The notes under the pieces: model-generated
The model's database searches: none
What the model was told of the DNA's origin: nothing
Seen by the model: only the letters and a program-made list of their open reading frames with translations
In this document: positions 18,574 through 27,422 of the stretch, piece after piece
How the letters are laid out: the number at the start of each line of letters is the position of its first letter
How positions within the stretch are numbered: the stretch's first letter is position 1
Program-made: the position numbers and the translations under genes
From: an uncultured Anaerolineae bacterium
Lineage (GTDB): Bacteria > Chloroflexota > Anaerolineae > Promineifilales > Promineifilaceae
Assembly: GCA_905479495.1 (NCBI GenBank)
Contig: CAJQMR010000007.1
Coordinates: 186,001-250,000, forward strand
DNA length: 64,000 bases
Reading direction: 5' to 3'

Positions 18574-18885
18574 TTTTCCTAAAATTGGCCACAGAGATCA
18601 CAGAGCGTCAAGAGATGTTGAGAAATGCCAACGCAGAATTTGCGGAATCTGTGGTTTTAGCTAGACGACTCTGGAAGCACATACCCTCGGGTGTGTTTTT
18701 AGCGAGGAAGGTTCCGAGTCGGTTGATTTTTGTTAAGTTGATGATGGGAAACGGCCGTATCGTTTTGACGCAATCTGGCCAAGGAACCCACAAGCAGTGC
18801 AGTTTTATTGACAAGCATGAAAATTAACCTCCTCGTTTAGATTTTGAACAAGTATACCTGTGAAATGGATTCTGGCTAAATTTTA

Positions 18886-18965
18886 ATAGGACACAGATTT
18901 TCACAGATGAACACAGATATAGGATAACAATCTGTGAAAATCTGTGTTTATCTGTGTCCTATTTC
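18886..18965. repeat. Large CACAGAT inverted repeat
   Basis: ATAGGACACAGAT at the left and ATCTGTGTCCTAT at the right are exact reverse complements, and the inner units (TTTCACAGATGAACACAGAT against ATCTGTGAAAATCTGTG) also pair imperfectly, giving arms of about 32 bases. It occupies part of the 425-base gap between mutS2 and the qorB-like gene. The rest of that gap (18574-18885) shows only a short CACAGAGATCACAGAG repeat near 18592 and no supported gene. Confidence 0.8.
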
Positions 18966-18998
18966 TTTTTGAAACTAATGAGACTTATTGTCGGCTGG

Positions 18999-19883
18999 TT
19001 AGGACAGCAGAGCGTCGCGGTTGGCGGTGAGGAATTCGGAAACGGCCGTTGGCGCATAACCGGTCAGTTCGGCAAAGTCGTCAGACAGTACGTCAAATTG
19101 CCCCCGAGCAGTGGCGGCGTCTAGTGCCCCGACAAATTGGGCTGCAGGCTCCGGCACACCAGCCGCAACCATATTTTTGATTAGCGCATCCTTTGTCAGG
19201 GGAACGTAGGTCACTGGTTTGCCGGCAATGTCGCTGGCCAGGGCTGCCAGGTCGGCTGGGGACAACGCTTCTGGGCCGGTGATGTTGAGGGTTCTACGGC
19301 CGTCAAACGATGACAGCAGGGCGGCCGCCGCAGCTTGAGCACAATCTTCGCGCGAAATGTAGGCTAAACGGCCGTCGCCCGCCGCACTAAAATATTGCCC
19401 CATCTGAATGGCCTGACCAAGTGAGCTTGGCAGGAGATCGGCATAAAGGTTATTGCGCAGAATGGTCCAGTTTAGCTGGCTGTTAGCCAATGCTTCTTCT
19501 GTCTCATAATGATCGGGAATGACTGATTCCGGGCCAGGGTTCGCGACCGACGTGTAAACCACGTGGCTGACCCCTGCCGCTTCGGCTGCTTTGATGGCCG
19601 CTCGATGCTGTTTTACTCGTAAGCCTGGCTTTTCCAGAGAATCGGTGCTGATGATCAGCAGGCGATCCACACCCGCAAATGCCTCTGGTAACGAATCTGG
19701 CTGGTTGAAATCGGCGTGGCGGATAATGACGCCCTGCTCTGCAAAATCTGTTAGCTTGTCTGGTGTACGCGTGGTGGCGACAATTGCGCCTGCATCTGCC
19801 TCTAGCAATAGCTCCACAACGCGACGCCCCAGCTGGCCAGAAGCGCCAGTGACAAGTAGGGTTGGTTGGTTATTTTTACTCAT
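18999..19883 (-). CDS. qorB: NAD(P)H-binding oxidoreductase, QorB-like
   Basis: This 294-residue atypical short-chain dehydrogenase of the NmrA/QorB type has the nucleotide-binding motif TLLVTGASGQLGRRV and the family features QHRAAIKAAEAAGVSHVVYT, WTILRNNLYAD and FSAAGDGRLAYISREDCA. These align well with E. coli QorB, an NADPH-dependent quinone reductase. An HxlR-type regulator lies divergently 98 bases away, just as qorR lies beside qorB in E. coli. AAGGAGA marks the start. Quinone or electrophile detoxification is therefore the likely role. Confidence 0.85.
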   Translation of the reverse strand: MSKNNQPTLLVTGASGQLGRRVVELLLEADAGAIVATTRTPDKLTDFAEQGVIIRHADFNQPDSLPEAFAGVDRLLIISTDSLEKPGLRVKQHRAAIKAAEAAGVSHVVYTSVANPGPESVIPDHYETEEALANSQLNWTILRNNLYADLLPSSLGQAIQMGQYFSAAGDGRLAYISREDCAQAAAAALLSSFDGRRTLNITGPEALSPADLAALASDIAGKPVTYVPLTKDALIKNMVAAGVPEPAAQFVGALDAATARGQFDVLSDDFAELTGYAPTAVSEFLTANRDALLS

Positions 19884-19918
19884 TGTGTTTCTCCTTGAGT
19901 TAATTTATAATTTCCATT

Positions 19919-19979
19919 AGTTACTATAAGTGATTAACTCTCTATTGGAAAGTAGGCACTTAAAAGTGGGGTAGTTACC
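19919..19979. promoter_or_regulatory. Candidate HxlR operators between qorB and qorR-like genes
   Basis: Two dyads lie in the 98-base divergent gap: AGTTA-N11-TAACT (19919-19939) and GGTA-GT-TACC (19970-19979), the second ending two bases before the regulator ATG. Their place suggests autoregulation and control of the qorB-like gene. Binding is inferred from position only. Confidence 0.45.
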
Positions 19980-19981
19980 AA

Positions 19982-20353
19982 ATGGAAACAATTGAAGTTT
20001 ACGGCGACGTTTATGCCAGTAATTGTCCAACGCGGCAAGTGCTGGATCGTATTGGTGACAAGTGGACGGCATTGATCATTGGCGTATTGGAAGAGGGACC
20101 ACAGCGATTTTCTGAATTGCGGCGGGGCATCGGCGGCATTTCGCAGAAGATGTTGACCCAAACGTTACGCAGTTTAGAGCGTGATGGCCTGGTTACCCGA
20201 ACCGTTTATGCTGAAGTGCCGCCTCGGGTGGAATATGCGTTAACGCCGCTGGGCAAAACGCTCTGCGCCCCACTTGCCGCCATCCGCCAGTGGGCTGAAG
20301 CGAACATTGCTGAAGTGGCGGCAGCGCAGGCTGTATATGATTTGCGGGATTAA
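19982..20353 (+). CDS. HxlR-family transcriptional regulator (QorR-like)
   Basis: This 123-residue winged-helix protein has the HxlR signature [19 protein letters not shown] at residues 15-33 and [20 protein letters not shown], followed by a wing with [19 protein letters not shown]. Cys15 is at the place used for thiol or quinone sensing in YodB, HypR and QorR relatives. It probably represses the divergent qorB-like gene until a reactive compound modifies the cysteine. The stop codon lies only a few bases before the mobile-element debris, and the protein seems complete. Confidence 0.9.
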   Translation: METIEVYGDVYASNCPTRQVLDRIGDKWTALIIGVLEEGPQRFSELRRGIGGISQKMLTQTLRSLERDGLVTRTVYAEVPPRVEYALTPLGKTLCAPLAAIRQWAEANIAEVAAAQAVYDLRD

Positions 20354-20359
20354 ACGGCC

Positions 20360-20756
20360 GTTGGGCTTGCGCTTGCAGCTGACGGCCGGACAGTGTCATG
20401 ACCAAGCTCAAGCTATTCCACTGGTGGAAGGGTTTGCATTTGACCATCTGATTGCGGATAGAGGATACGCTGCTCAAGATTTCTACGATTGGGTGAAAAG
20501 CGAAGAAATGGAACCGATCATCCCACCACATCCGTGTGCGAAAGGGGAGAAGGCAGAGCGTCCTTATGATAAATGGCTTTATCGTGAACGTCATTTGGTT
20601 GAGTGTTTTATCAATAAGATCAAGCATTTTCGCCGGGTTTTTTCCCGTTTTGACAAACTGGCTGGACGCTATCTTGGCTTTTTGCAAATTTTCAGTTCAT
20701 TGGCAACCTTTTGTAGCCGGAAAGGCATCCAACCAAACCCCTTCCGGTACTGGTAA
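20360..20756 (+). pseudogene. IS5-family transposase, 3' remnant
   Basis: The translated frame reads LRLQLTAGQCHDQAQAIPLV, then LIADRGYAAQDFYDWV, PPHPCAKGEKAERPYDKWLY and RHLVECFINKIKHFRRVFSR. This is the C-terminal part of an IS5-type DDE transposase, with the second Asp and the final Glu. The N-terminal half and the first Asp are missing, cut just after the HxlR gene. The end near 20700 is interrupted by the IS1-like element, so the last ~18 residues are not native. Confidence 0.85.
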
Positions 20757-22061
20757 CTGCAACAAATCCTGCACAGACCAACGATGACGAACCAATTTAG
20801 CAGCCATCACTGGGGTGCGATAACGGCGTTTACTTGGTCCGCGAATATCAACCGTCAGTGATTGATGTGGCCGACAGAAATGATAATAGGCCAGACCCCA
20901 ATGAATGTGCAGATTTAAGTGATGTTTATCGTAGGCAATGGACCAGGTGCGTCGGGAAAGTGGGGCTATCAATTCCCGCAAAGTGAGATTCGCTCTCTCA
21001 ACAAAAGCCGTTTGCACAATGCCGCTCAAAGACAAAGCTTTCAAGCCAGCTCGAATTAATTGACGACTGCCTAAACGAACAATGCTGTAGAGGAAAGAAA
21101 CCCGCCAACCCTGCCGACGTTTGCGCAGTTGAGCATACTGCAAGCGCACATCGGGAAACCAATGAAATTTTCGGGCGCGTTTTGGCTTATCCCAAAAACC
21201 GAAGTGGGCTGTGATACCGTAGAAATATTGGTTGAGCCCGTCGCTTGTGAAAATAGGTAAGGAATCTGGAACCAAACGCTGCCATACTTGATGGAGGAGT
21301 TGGTGCGCATCAGCCGAGGAACGGCGGGCGATGTGAAAAGCCATGATAAGCTTGCTTCTTGCAGCGACTGCGGTCCAGACCCAGATGCGTTCGGCATCTT
21401 GTTTCACTTTAGTCACCAGTTCATCCAGTTGCAGATGTCCTATCGTCAATGCCCGGTGAAACAATCGCTCATGCAACCGTTCGCTATGGCGACCACATCG
21501 TTCGACCCAGCGGGTAAAGGTGGTATGGTGATGGCCAAAGATACGCCTGGCTGCTGAGATATCAACACCTTCTGAAATTGCAGTCATAACCATAGCGATA
21601 CGAGCAAGTGGTGTTTTCAGCCAATACAAAGGGGTACCATAGCGACTGGTTCGACAACCACCGCAGGATTGGCACTTTAAATAGAGAATCCGTTGCTTTC
21701 CTCGACGCCCGTTGCTCACCAGCGCATGAATCGCAGGGTCGGCAATAGCAAAGTAATCGCACAAAGGATTGAGGCAAGCATGGCCGCTGGTATCAATGGT
21801 TTTAGGACGCCCCCTTGGACTCTTCCGTTCCGACCAGGGCACGACTTCCGGCTTAGGTCGGTGTGACAGAAAGCAAATGTCTCGGGTACACAATGGGCAA
21901 TCTTCAGGCGATTTGGGCTTGAGGGAGCGCGGCCCACGTCGCCGCCGAAAATAATCCTGTAGCCAGCGGCGAATGCGACGACCATGTTTAGTCCAGATGT
22001 AAATGAAAAGGCAAACGACAAGGAAAACGAGGATTTCGAGGAATGTTGGATTGAACTTCAT
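20697..22061 (-). CDS. IS1-like DDE transposase with N-terminal membrane segment
   Basis: This 454-residue protein has zinc-finger-like cysteines at CPLCTRDIC and LKCQSCGGC, then HTTFTRWVERC as the HTH, and DDE residues in LQLDELVTKVKQ, PIFTSDGLNQY and FVERANLTLRELI, which follows the IS1 pattern. A hydrophobic helix, FLEILVFLVVCLFIYIW (residues 8-24), followed by a very basic stretch, precedes the zinc region. That is unusual for a transposase and could hold it at the membrane. The frame is intact. The last few residues may come from flanking DNA. Confidence 0.8.
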   Translation of the reverse strand: MKFNPTFLEILVFLVVCLFIYIWTKHGRRIRRWLQDYFRRRRGPRSLKPKSPEDCPLCTRDICFLSHRPKPEVVPWSERKSPRGRPKTIDTSGHACLNPLCDYFAIADPAIHALVSNGRRGKQRILYLKCQSCGGCRTSRYGTPLYWLKTPLARIAMVMTAISEGVDISAARRIFGHHHTTFTRWVERCGRHSERLHERLFHRALTIGHLQLDELVTKVKQDAERIWVWTAVAARSKLIMAFHIARRSSADAHQLLHQVWQRLVPDSLPIFTSDGLNQYFYGITAHFGFWDKPKRARKFHWFPDVRLQYAQLRKRRQGWRVSFLYSIVRLGSRQLIRAGLKALSLSGIVQTAFVERANLTLRELIAPLSRRTWSIAYDKHHLNLHIHWGLAYYHFCRPHQSLTVDIRGPSKRRYRTPVMAAKLVRHRWSVQDLLQLPVPEGVWLDAFPATKGCQ

Positions 22062-22182
22062 AGGCTGATTGGGTAAGATTAGGTATCGAAAGCCAAGATT
22101 TTACCCAATCAACTCGATTACTTCATTGAATTTGACCCAAAACGAGTGGATGCGAATTATCCATCATTTCGCAGAGTACCAT
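20697..22182 (-). mobile_element. IS1-like insertion element, probably intact gene
   Basis: The element covers the transposase gene and about 120 bases upstream that recur as a decayed copy at 23219-23417. The shared sequence stops at GCAGAGTACCA (near 22182 and 23417), which sets one terminus. The leader holds an 11-bp inverted repeat, TGATTGGGTAA/TTACCCAATCA. The other end lies near 20700, inside the IS5 remnant; its exact base and any target duplication could not be fixed by eye. Confidence 0.65.
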
Positions 22183-22184
22183 CG

Positions 22185-22560
22185 CCGTTAGAAGGGAAAT
22201 CATTCCCTCAATATGGCAAAATGCGCCCCAATAGAGCATCCAAAAGCGGTTATAAATATTATCGGTGCCGAGCTCGCGATTTTGGCCAGGAGTGTGAGCA
22301 GAAGGGCGTTCGGGTAGATACGATTGATGAACAGGTTGTCTCGATTCTGATGAACCTGAAACCACCGAAGGAGTGGCGAAAAGGCATCATGGAAGCGATG
22401 AGCGAGATTTTGGGTGATAACAACCTGGACGAGCGTATTGCCGAAATCAAAGGCATTATCAAGCGCATGGACGCCCGGTGGGATCACGGCTTCGTGACCA
22501 ACGAGGAAGAATATTTTCAGCAGCGTATTGAATTGCAGACACCTCAAAATTGCCCTGACC
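22185..22560 (+). pseudogene. Large serine recombinase, zinc-ribbon/coiled-coil fragment
   Basis: The frame gives GKMRPNRASKSGYKYYRCRA then RDFGQECEQKGVRVDTIDEQ and a helical region ending RMDARWDHGFVTNEEEYFQQ. This is the zinc ribbon plus coiled coil of a large serine recombinase. The first CxxC knuckle is cut away where the IS1-like element begins, and the catalytic domain is absent. After about 22545 similarity stops where the integrase remnant begins. It is a dead fragment of an integrative element. Confidence 0.8.
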
Positions 22561-22601
22561 ACTGCCCGGGTGGCTTGGGGAAAATGAGTAGTCGGGGATT
22601 A

Positions 22602-23090
22602 GCTCAATTGGGGCGACAGAGAAGTGCCACCAGGAGCCCGAAAATAATCGTTGAGGATCCCACCCAGCAGCTGATGCCGTTCAACAACTCCCGTCCTCGC
22701 TGGTTCTGGATACGGGATTGGTGATTGCTGCTCCAGGCTCTGATGCGGTCGGCGGGAATTATAATATTCGATGTAGGTTTGCAGTACGCGACGGAGATGG
22801 CTCTCATTAAGCACGAGAACACTCTTCTCTTATACTTCTGACCCAGCGCTCAGCGAAAGAATTGGCATTGGGTGCTTCAATCGGCGTGTGGATGACACTG
22901 ATTTGCTTGGACTGGAAGACTGCATCAAAAGCTTTAGTGAGTTTGCGGTCATTATCATAAACCAGGCTGCGAAATGTCTCCTCTCGCTCCTCGATAGCCC
23001 ACATGTATTGGCGAGCTTGCTGAGCCACCCACTGTCCATCTGGATGAGCGGTGAACCCGGCAAGGTGGACGCGTCTGGTGCCGATTTCTC
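22602..23090 (-). pseudogene. IS481/IS3-type integrase-core transposase, frameshifted
   Basis: Two minus-strand frames together make an rve integrase core: GTRRVHLAGFTAHPDGQWVA, YDNDRKLTKAFDAVFQSKQI, TPIEAPNANSFAERWVRSIR in one frame, and LNESHLRRVLQTYIEYYNSR plus RPHQSLEQQSP in another. The break near 22810 has lost a few bases after REEC, where relatives read RECLD. A stop (about 23092) precedes the first segment, and the N-terminus is gone. It cannot be functional. The stretch 23091-23218 shows nothing. Confidence 0.82.
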
Positions 23091-23218
23091 AAGGTTATCC
23101 GTATCAAGCCCCCACAGGGGATTTTGGTGATTCTACAGGAATCTGAAAACATCTTTTCACTTCGTACTCGAGTAAATACCGTTTGGATAGATTAAATGCA
23201 TACTACGGGATTTTACGG

Positions 23219-23417
23219 CCATGTTTGGTCCAGATGAAAATGAAAAGGCAAACGAGTAAGAAAACGACGATTTCGAGGGGCGTTAGATTGAACTTGATAA
23301 GCTGATTGGGTAAGATTAGGTCTTGAAAGCCAAGATTTTACTCAACAGCTTGATTACTTCATTGAATTTGACCCAAACTGAATAGACCCGATTTATCCAC
23401 CATTTCGCAGAGTACCA
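23219..23417 (-). repeat. Decayed second copy of the IS1-like left end
   Basis: This segment matches 21982-22181 over its whole length at roughly 85% identity judged by eye, including ATTGAATTTGACCCAAA and TTTCGCAGAGTACCA. The place of the transposase ATG is changed (CAT to GAT on the plus strand), so the start codon is lost. It directly abuts the end of the large operon and forms a direct repeat with the intact element. Confidence 0.85.
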
Positions 23418-23434
23418 CCTCACCCGTTTTTTAG

Positions 23435-24892
23435 TTACTTCTGCCCAAAAATCCGTCGCAGGATTTTCCAACCTTTTTCAGGGCGTTTGTCTTCTGGTTT
23501 ATCTTCGAATAGGGCACCAGATTCATGAGCTATTATTTCTGGGGGCTTCTGGGTAGGTTCAGGCAATGATTCAGGTTTTACCCTATTGATTTCGCATAAA
23601 TCGTTAAATGTTTGATTGATTTCGCGCAGCGTGAAGTGATTTAACTGTTCAATGATTTCACTGCGTCGGGACGCTCGATCACGGGTATCGCCGTGCCGTC
23701 TGGCCTGACTAATATTTTCGCGCAGCTGCTGTTCATAGGTAAGCAATTCCAGAATTGGGCCAACTTGCTGTGCCAGCTTTTCCAAACCCATTTCATAGGG
23801 GGAGTAGGGGTCCCCAATTTCTTTGGCGATGGCTTCCGTTAAATACGGCCGTAGCTTATCCCTCTGCTGCCTGGGAATCTGATTCTCCTTCAGAGCGTCC
23901 TCTACCACAAGATCAAGCTGTGCCCGGTCTGATTCTTGGTGCAGCCTCAGTTGTGCTAAGGTTTGCCGGTTTTGCTGTATAAGCCATGTGTTTACGGCAG
24001 TAAACACAACCGACAACATCACAAGCGCTAATGAGGCCGTCCCTCCACCTAAGGCAAAGGCTTGTTGTGCCTGCTGCACAGTTTTCACCTGACCTATTTG
24101 CGCTAGGTCAATATATTGAGGAAACAAACTTTCCAGTCGCTCCGTTTCACCAGGGGACACTTTGCTCACCAATTCGCGGCTAATGGTCAACAGTTGGATT
24201 TGGTTGTTGGCACGGGACAACCAATGTTCGGATTGAGAATTGTTAAGGGGAGCCTGTGGTTCTGCTGGTGTTTGGATCGCTTGCCAGCTTATCGTAGAAA
24301 GAAGGCCACCATCCACTTCTACCGGTGGGTAGGTTGTGGCAATCAAACGCCAGGCTACCTGGGTGCTGGCGGGCAGAAAGATGAAGGCTTCGATGGAGAG
24401 GATATGGAAACGGCCGTTCGCCAAAGTGGAAATCACCTTAAACCGGGTAAAGTTCATTGCCCCAGTGGGCACACTTAATAGGAAGCGAGCGCTACCCCAG
24501 GCTGCGCCCACTATCGATATTGCCTCAGCAGGAAGTTCTAACTCCTGTGCCAACGCTTCTACCAACATCTGTGCTTTATCTAGGAGTGTTTCAGCAACAA
24601 TGACCTGTATTTTCTGACGGGCGTCGCATGGAGGCATTTTTGTCAGCCAGATTGCTAACTGCTGCCCACTATCTGGCCGGTGCAGCCTGACTTCATTCAA
24701 TAAACAGCTTGTCTGGCCCTGCCGCTCGCAAAAAAGGAGCAGTTCGCGGGCAAAATCAGGCAGCGTATCATGCTTAAACAATTCATACCCCACGCCCAAA
24801 TCGAAAGCCAGATCTTTTAGTTCGCTCAAGTTAAAATGCTCTACCAGAAAACGGCGTAGATTAGCACGCTCCTCAGTGGACAAGACATTCAT
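23435..24892 (-). CDS. Membrane protein with N-terminal effector-associated (death-like) domain
   Basis: This 485-residue protein begins with a small helical domain (residues ~8-72): FLVEHFNLSELKDLAFDLGV, then TLPDFARELLLFCERQGQ. This is the pattern of effector-associated (EAD, death-like) adaptor domains used in bacterial conflict systems to recruit effectors. Residues ~94-145 (KIQVIVAETLLDKAQMLVEA ... GSARFLLSVP) look like the small alpha/beta module often next to such domains. One membrane helix lies at 281-303, followed by a charged coiled tail. It is the last gene of the operon and its ATG overlaps the preceding stop (ATGA). Confidence 0.72.
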   Translation of the reverse strand: MNVLSTEERANLRRFLVEHFNLSELKDLAFDLGVGYELFKHDTLPDFARELLLFCERQGQTSCLLNEVRLHRPDSGQQLAIWLTKMPPCDARQKIQVIVAETLLDKAQMLVEALAQELELPAEAISIVGAAWGSARFLLSVPTGAMNFTRFKVISTLANGRFHILSIEAFIFLPASTQVAWRLIATTYPPVEVDGGLLSTISWQAIQTPAEPQAPLNNSQSEHWLSRANNQIQLLTISRELVSKVSPGETERLESLFPQYIDLAQIGQVKTVQQAQQAFALGGGTASLALVMLSVVFTAVNTWLIQQNRQTLAQLRLHQESDRAQLDLVVEDALKENQIPRQQRDKLRPYLTEAIAKEIGDPYSPYEMGLEKLAQQVGPILELLTYEQQLRENISQARRHGDTRDRASRRSEIIEQLNHFTLREINQTFNDLCEINRVKPESLPEPTQKPPEIIAHESGALFEDKPEDKRPEKGWKILRRIFGQK

Positions 24893-25596
24893 TGGGCATT
24901 CTCCGCGATCGGTTCAGAAAGCCATTCACTCTCTTCCAACATATCAGCCTGGGATAATTCACGATATATCAGGCGTATACTATGCCCAATGAAAAACAAA
25001 GGGGCTAAAATAAGAACCAATATGCCAAAACAAAACAAACCAGATAATTCGGCGGGCATCGTCATCTGAAACAAATCCTGAAATATTTGTGTGGCACTTC
25101 GCCAGCGTGTATAAGCCACAAGCAGCCAGACAATAACCAAAAAAGTAATCGCGGTTAATTGTGCAGCACGATCCTGATGCCAAAAATAGATGCTCATAAC
25201 AAATGGTAGGGTCGCTATTAACACCAATAACCAAATCATCAACAGTAAAAACAATTGAGAACCAAGCCAACTCTGGATAGTCGACGCATGATAAACGGTA
25301 ATAAACGCCCGCAAGCCAATCATAAACGCGGCTAAAATCAACAGCAGCCCTTTACTTTGTTGAAAAAAGGGAAAGTAGCGGATGAATAGCAGCCCCACAC
25401 CGAGCAGTAAACCAAGCCAAGCCAACAATACAACTCCTAAAAGAATCAACAGCCAGGCATTGGACGATTTTCCAGCAGGTGCGTAATTAGCAGGCAATAA
25501 CAAAATCAACAAGCTGAATCCGAAAATAAGCCCCCAGCCGAAACGTCCGATTCGTTGGCGTGTCTCCATTTTTATTCCCAAACCTGCCTGTATCAT
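24889..25596 (-). CDS. Polytopic membrane protein, unknown
   Basis: The protein has 235 residues from the ATG at 25596, with GGAGGG six bases before it; it overlaps the stop of the protease gene by four bases. About six hydrophobic helices cover most of its length, and the acidic C-terminal tail (LSQADMLEESEWLSEPIAEN) is soluble. No family was recognised. Its tight coupling between the M48-type protease and the EAD protein suggests that the three act together at the membrane. Confidence 0.75.
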   Translation of the reverse strand: MIQAGLGIKMETRQRIGRFGWGLIFGFSLLILLLPANYAPAGKSSNAWLLILLGVVLLAWLGLLLGVGLLFIRYFPFFQQSKGLLLILAAFMIGLRAFITVYHASTIQSWLGSQLFLLLMIWLLVLIATLPFVMSIYFWHQDRAAQLTAITFLVIVWLLVAYTRWRSATQIFQDLFQMTMPAELSGLFCFGILVLILAPLFFIGHSIRLIYRELSQADMLEESEWLSEPIAENAQ

Positions 25597-27422
25597 GATG
25601 CCCTCCTGCTTCCTAACAGCAGCCACAGCACACAACCCACCCCCACCGCATAACTCACCAGACGCACCGGGGAAAAAATTAAGTCTGCTTCTCCCTGCAA
25701 AACGTCAGACAGCGGCGTGAGCACCAAAGTGAGCGCGGTCACCGTCAGGGTCAATACCAGCCACCGGTGCCGCTGCTGCCAGTTCACCGGCTGTCCAGAC
25801 CGTGCGGCGCGGTGCTGCAGCCGAAGGTAAATAAACAGGAGCAGCACAACAACTCCTAGAGACAACAATTGCAAGCCCAGGTAAGAAGGAATAATGCTTA
25901 AGGTGAGGGCCAGGGCGTTGTCTACCGGCAATGACGATGGATTCCCGGCAAACGCTACAGAATTCAAAATGGAGCGTGCGTAATTGGGTGCCACGATAGC
26001 CAGGATAAGAATCAATCCAAAGTTAAGGGCAATCCAGGCCCAGCGCACGCCATAAATTAACATGAGACTCTTACGCAGCGACAACCAAACCGCTTGCTGC
26101 TGTACCGCAAATGGCAGCGCCCAGGTGCCAAGCAAAACAAAAATAACTAGCGTAGGAAAATGAACAAGATAAGTGCCAGTGTGGTAGCTGGCTAATGGAG
26201 TGACCAGCAACACTTCTAGAGCCAATACCAGCGCCAACGTTGTTAATGCAACACTTTGCCAAGACTCATAAATGCCTTGGGGATTCAAAAGAAATGTTTT
26301 TCGTTGATCAATGGCAGGGTGATAACGGAACCATTGCCGAAGCCGACCCCATTGCTCACAAACCCATTGATAACCGGCGGAAGTAGTAAATGGCAGTGCA
26401 TCCGTTATCCTAAACCAAAGCGAGCGCCATGTTTCCTGCATCTTGAGCAGCAGCCTTGGTTGCGATAAGGTAACAGACAGCGATTGGGGCTCATAGTTTT
26501 GCCATGCAGTTTGAAGAGCCTCTGGTTGCTGGGTCACGCTGTTAACAAAATAATCCGCGTAATGTTCTTGCAGCCGCAACATACGCCGCCAGAAAAAGAG
26601 CCAGAGAAAAAAGGCCATCCAAATAATTGGGGAAAAGGCATTCGTCACATAGTTTAATACCAGCTCAATACTGATGGTTTCTACTTTGGAAACAATTTCG
26701 GCACGTTCATCTGGAGGAAGTGTGACAATAGAGGTGAACAGCTCCCCAACCATCGGCGGCATTTCGGCCGTTAGTTCATCAGGTTTTAAATCTAAAAACG
26801 CTTGTCCGACTTGCCCTATAAAACCTACCAAGCCAAGGAGGAAAAACATCCACCACAGAATGACGATGAAGCTGTTACGCAGCAGCTCCCGAGTATAACC
26901 CACGCGTTGCACATCACGGTGCAAAAAGTGGGCAATTTCATGCAGCAAAGCCGCTTCAGCCACAGCCTGGCGTTCCGGCGTTTGCAGGTCATTGTCTAAA
27001 TGCTGTGCTACCCCCTTGCCAATAATCAGATAGTGTCGCCGCCAAGAGCCAACGGCACTTATTTTGTCGGTCGTACGACCAATGATGATTTTGACAGGTT
27101 CATGATAACCATGCTCTCCTGCGAGGGTGATGAGGATCTTTTGTAACCGCTGAAGGGTGCCAGACTCGATGAGGGCGTCTGTTGCTTCAACGTCTTGGCG
27201 ATTCTTGATCTCTCGATCTGGCCAGGTGAGGAGAGCCCGCACGGGCAGAATCAAAATGGTCAGGGTGGTCGGCCACATCAGAATAGGAGAGGGGCCAACG
27301 GCGCCGGCAATCATAACCCCAAGGAGAACGAGAACGATAATCCAGAAGGAAACGGCCGTTTGGTTGGGAAAGGCGTGTAGGTTGGTACGGTTATGATTGT
27401 TTTCCAAATTTGGATGATTCAA
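25593..27422 (-). CDS. Integral-membrane M48-type zinc metalloprotease
   Basis: This 609-residue protein has two N-terminal helices, a protease domain with LLHEIAHFLHRD (HEIAH at 161-165, the zinc-binding HExxH), further helices, and LQEHYADYFVN, which offers the third zinc ligand. The C-terminal half has about seven more membrane helices. It resembles HtpX/Ste24-type proteases, which cut membrane or misfolded proteins. The start is a TTG at 27422 with AAGGAGGT nine bases upstream; a three-codon frame (ATG-CCT-TCT-TGA) starts between them. The stop overlaps the next ATG. Confidence 0.82.
   Translation of the reverse strand: MNHPNLENNHNRTNLHAFPNQTAVSFWIIVLVLLGVMIAGAVGPSPILMWPTTLTILILPVRALLTWPDREIKNRQDVEATDALIESGTLQRLQKILITLAGEHGYHEPVKIIIGRTTDKISAVGSWRRHYLIIGKGVAQHLDNDLQTPERQAVAEAALLHEIAHFLHRDVQRVGYTRELLRNSFIVILWWMFFLLGLVGFIGQVGQAFLDLKPDELTAEMPPMVGELFTSIVTLPPDERAEIVSKVETISIELVLNYVTNAFSPIIWMAFFLWLFFWRRMLRLQEHYADYFVNSVTQQPEALQTAWQNYEPQSLSVTLSQPRLLLKMQETWRSLWFRITDALPFTTSAGYQWVCEQWGRLRQWFRYHPAIDQRKTFLLNPQGIYESWQSVALTTLALVLALEVLLVTPLASYHTGTYLVHFPTLVIFVLLGTWALPFAVQQQAVWLSLRKSLMLIYGVRWAWIALNFGLILILAIVAPNYARSILNSVAFAGNPSSLPVDNALALTLSIIPSYLGLQLLSLGVVVLLLFIYLRLQHRAARSGQPVNWQQRHRWLVLTLTVTALTLVLTPLSDVLQGEADLIFSPVRLVSYAVGVGCVLWLLLGSRRAS

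Noticed and set aside
18608..18814. Open frame of 68 codons on the minus strand in the mutS2-qorB gap
   Set aside because: No ribosome site, no domain, and composition like the surrounding repeat debris.
22146..22190. ATG at 22146 as the start of a recombinase gene
   Set aside because: These codons lie inside the IS1-like terminal sequence; the recombinase similarity begins only after it, so the gene is a truncated fragment.
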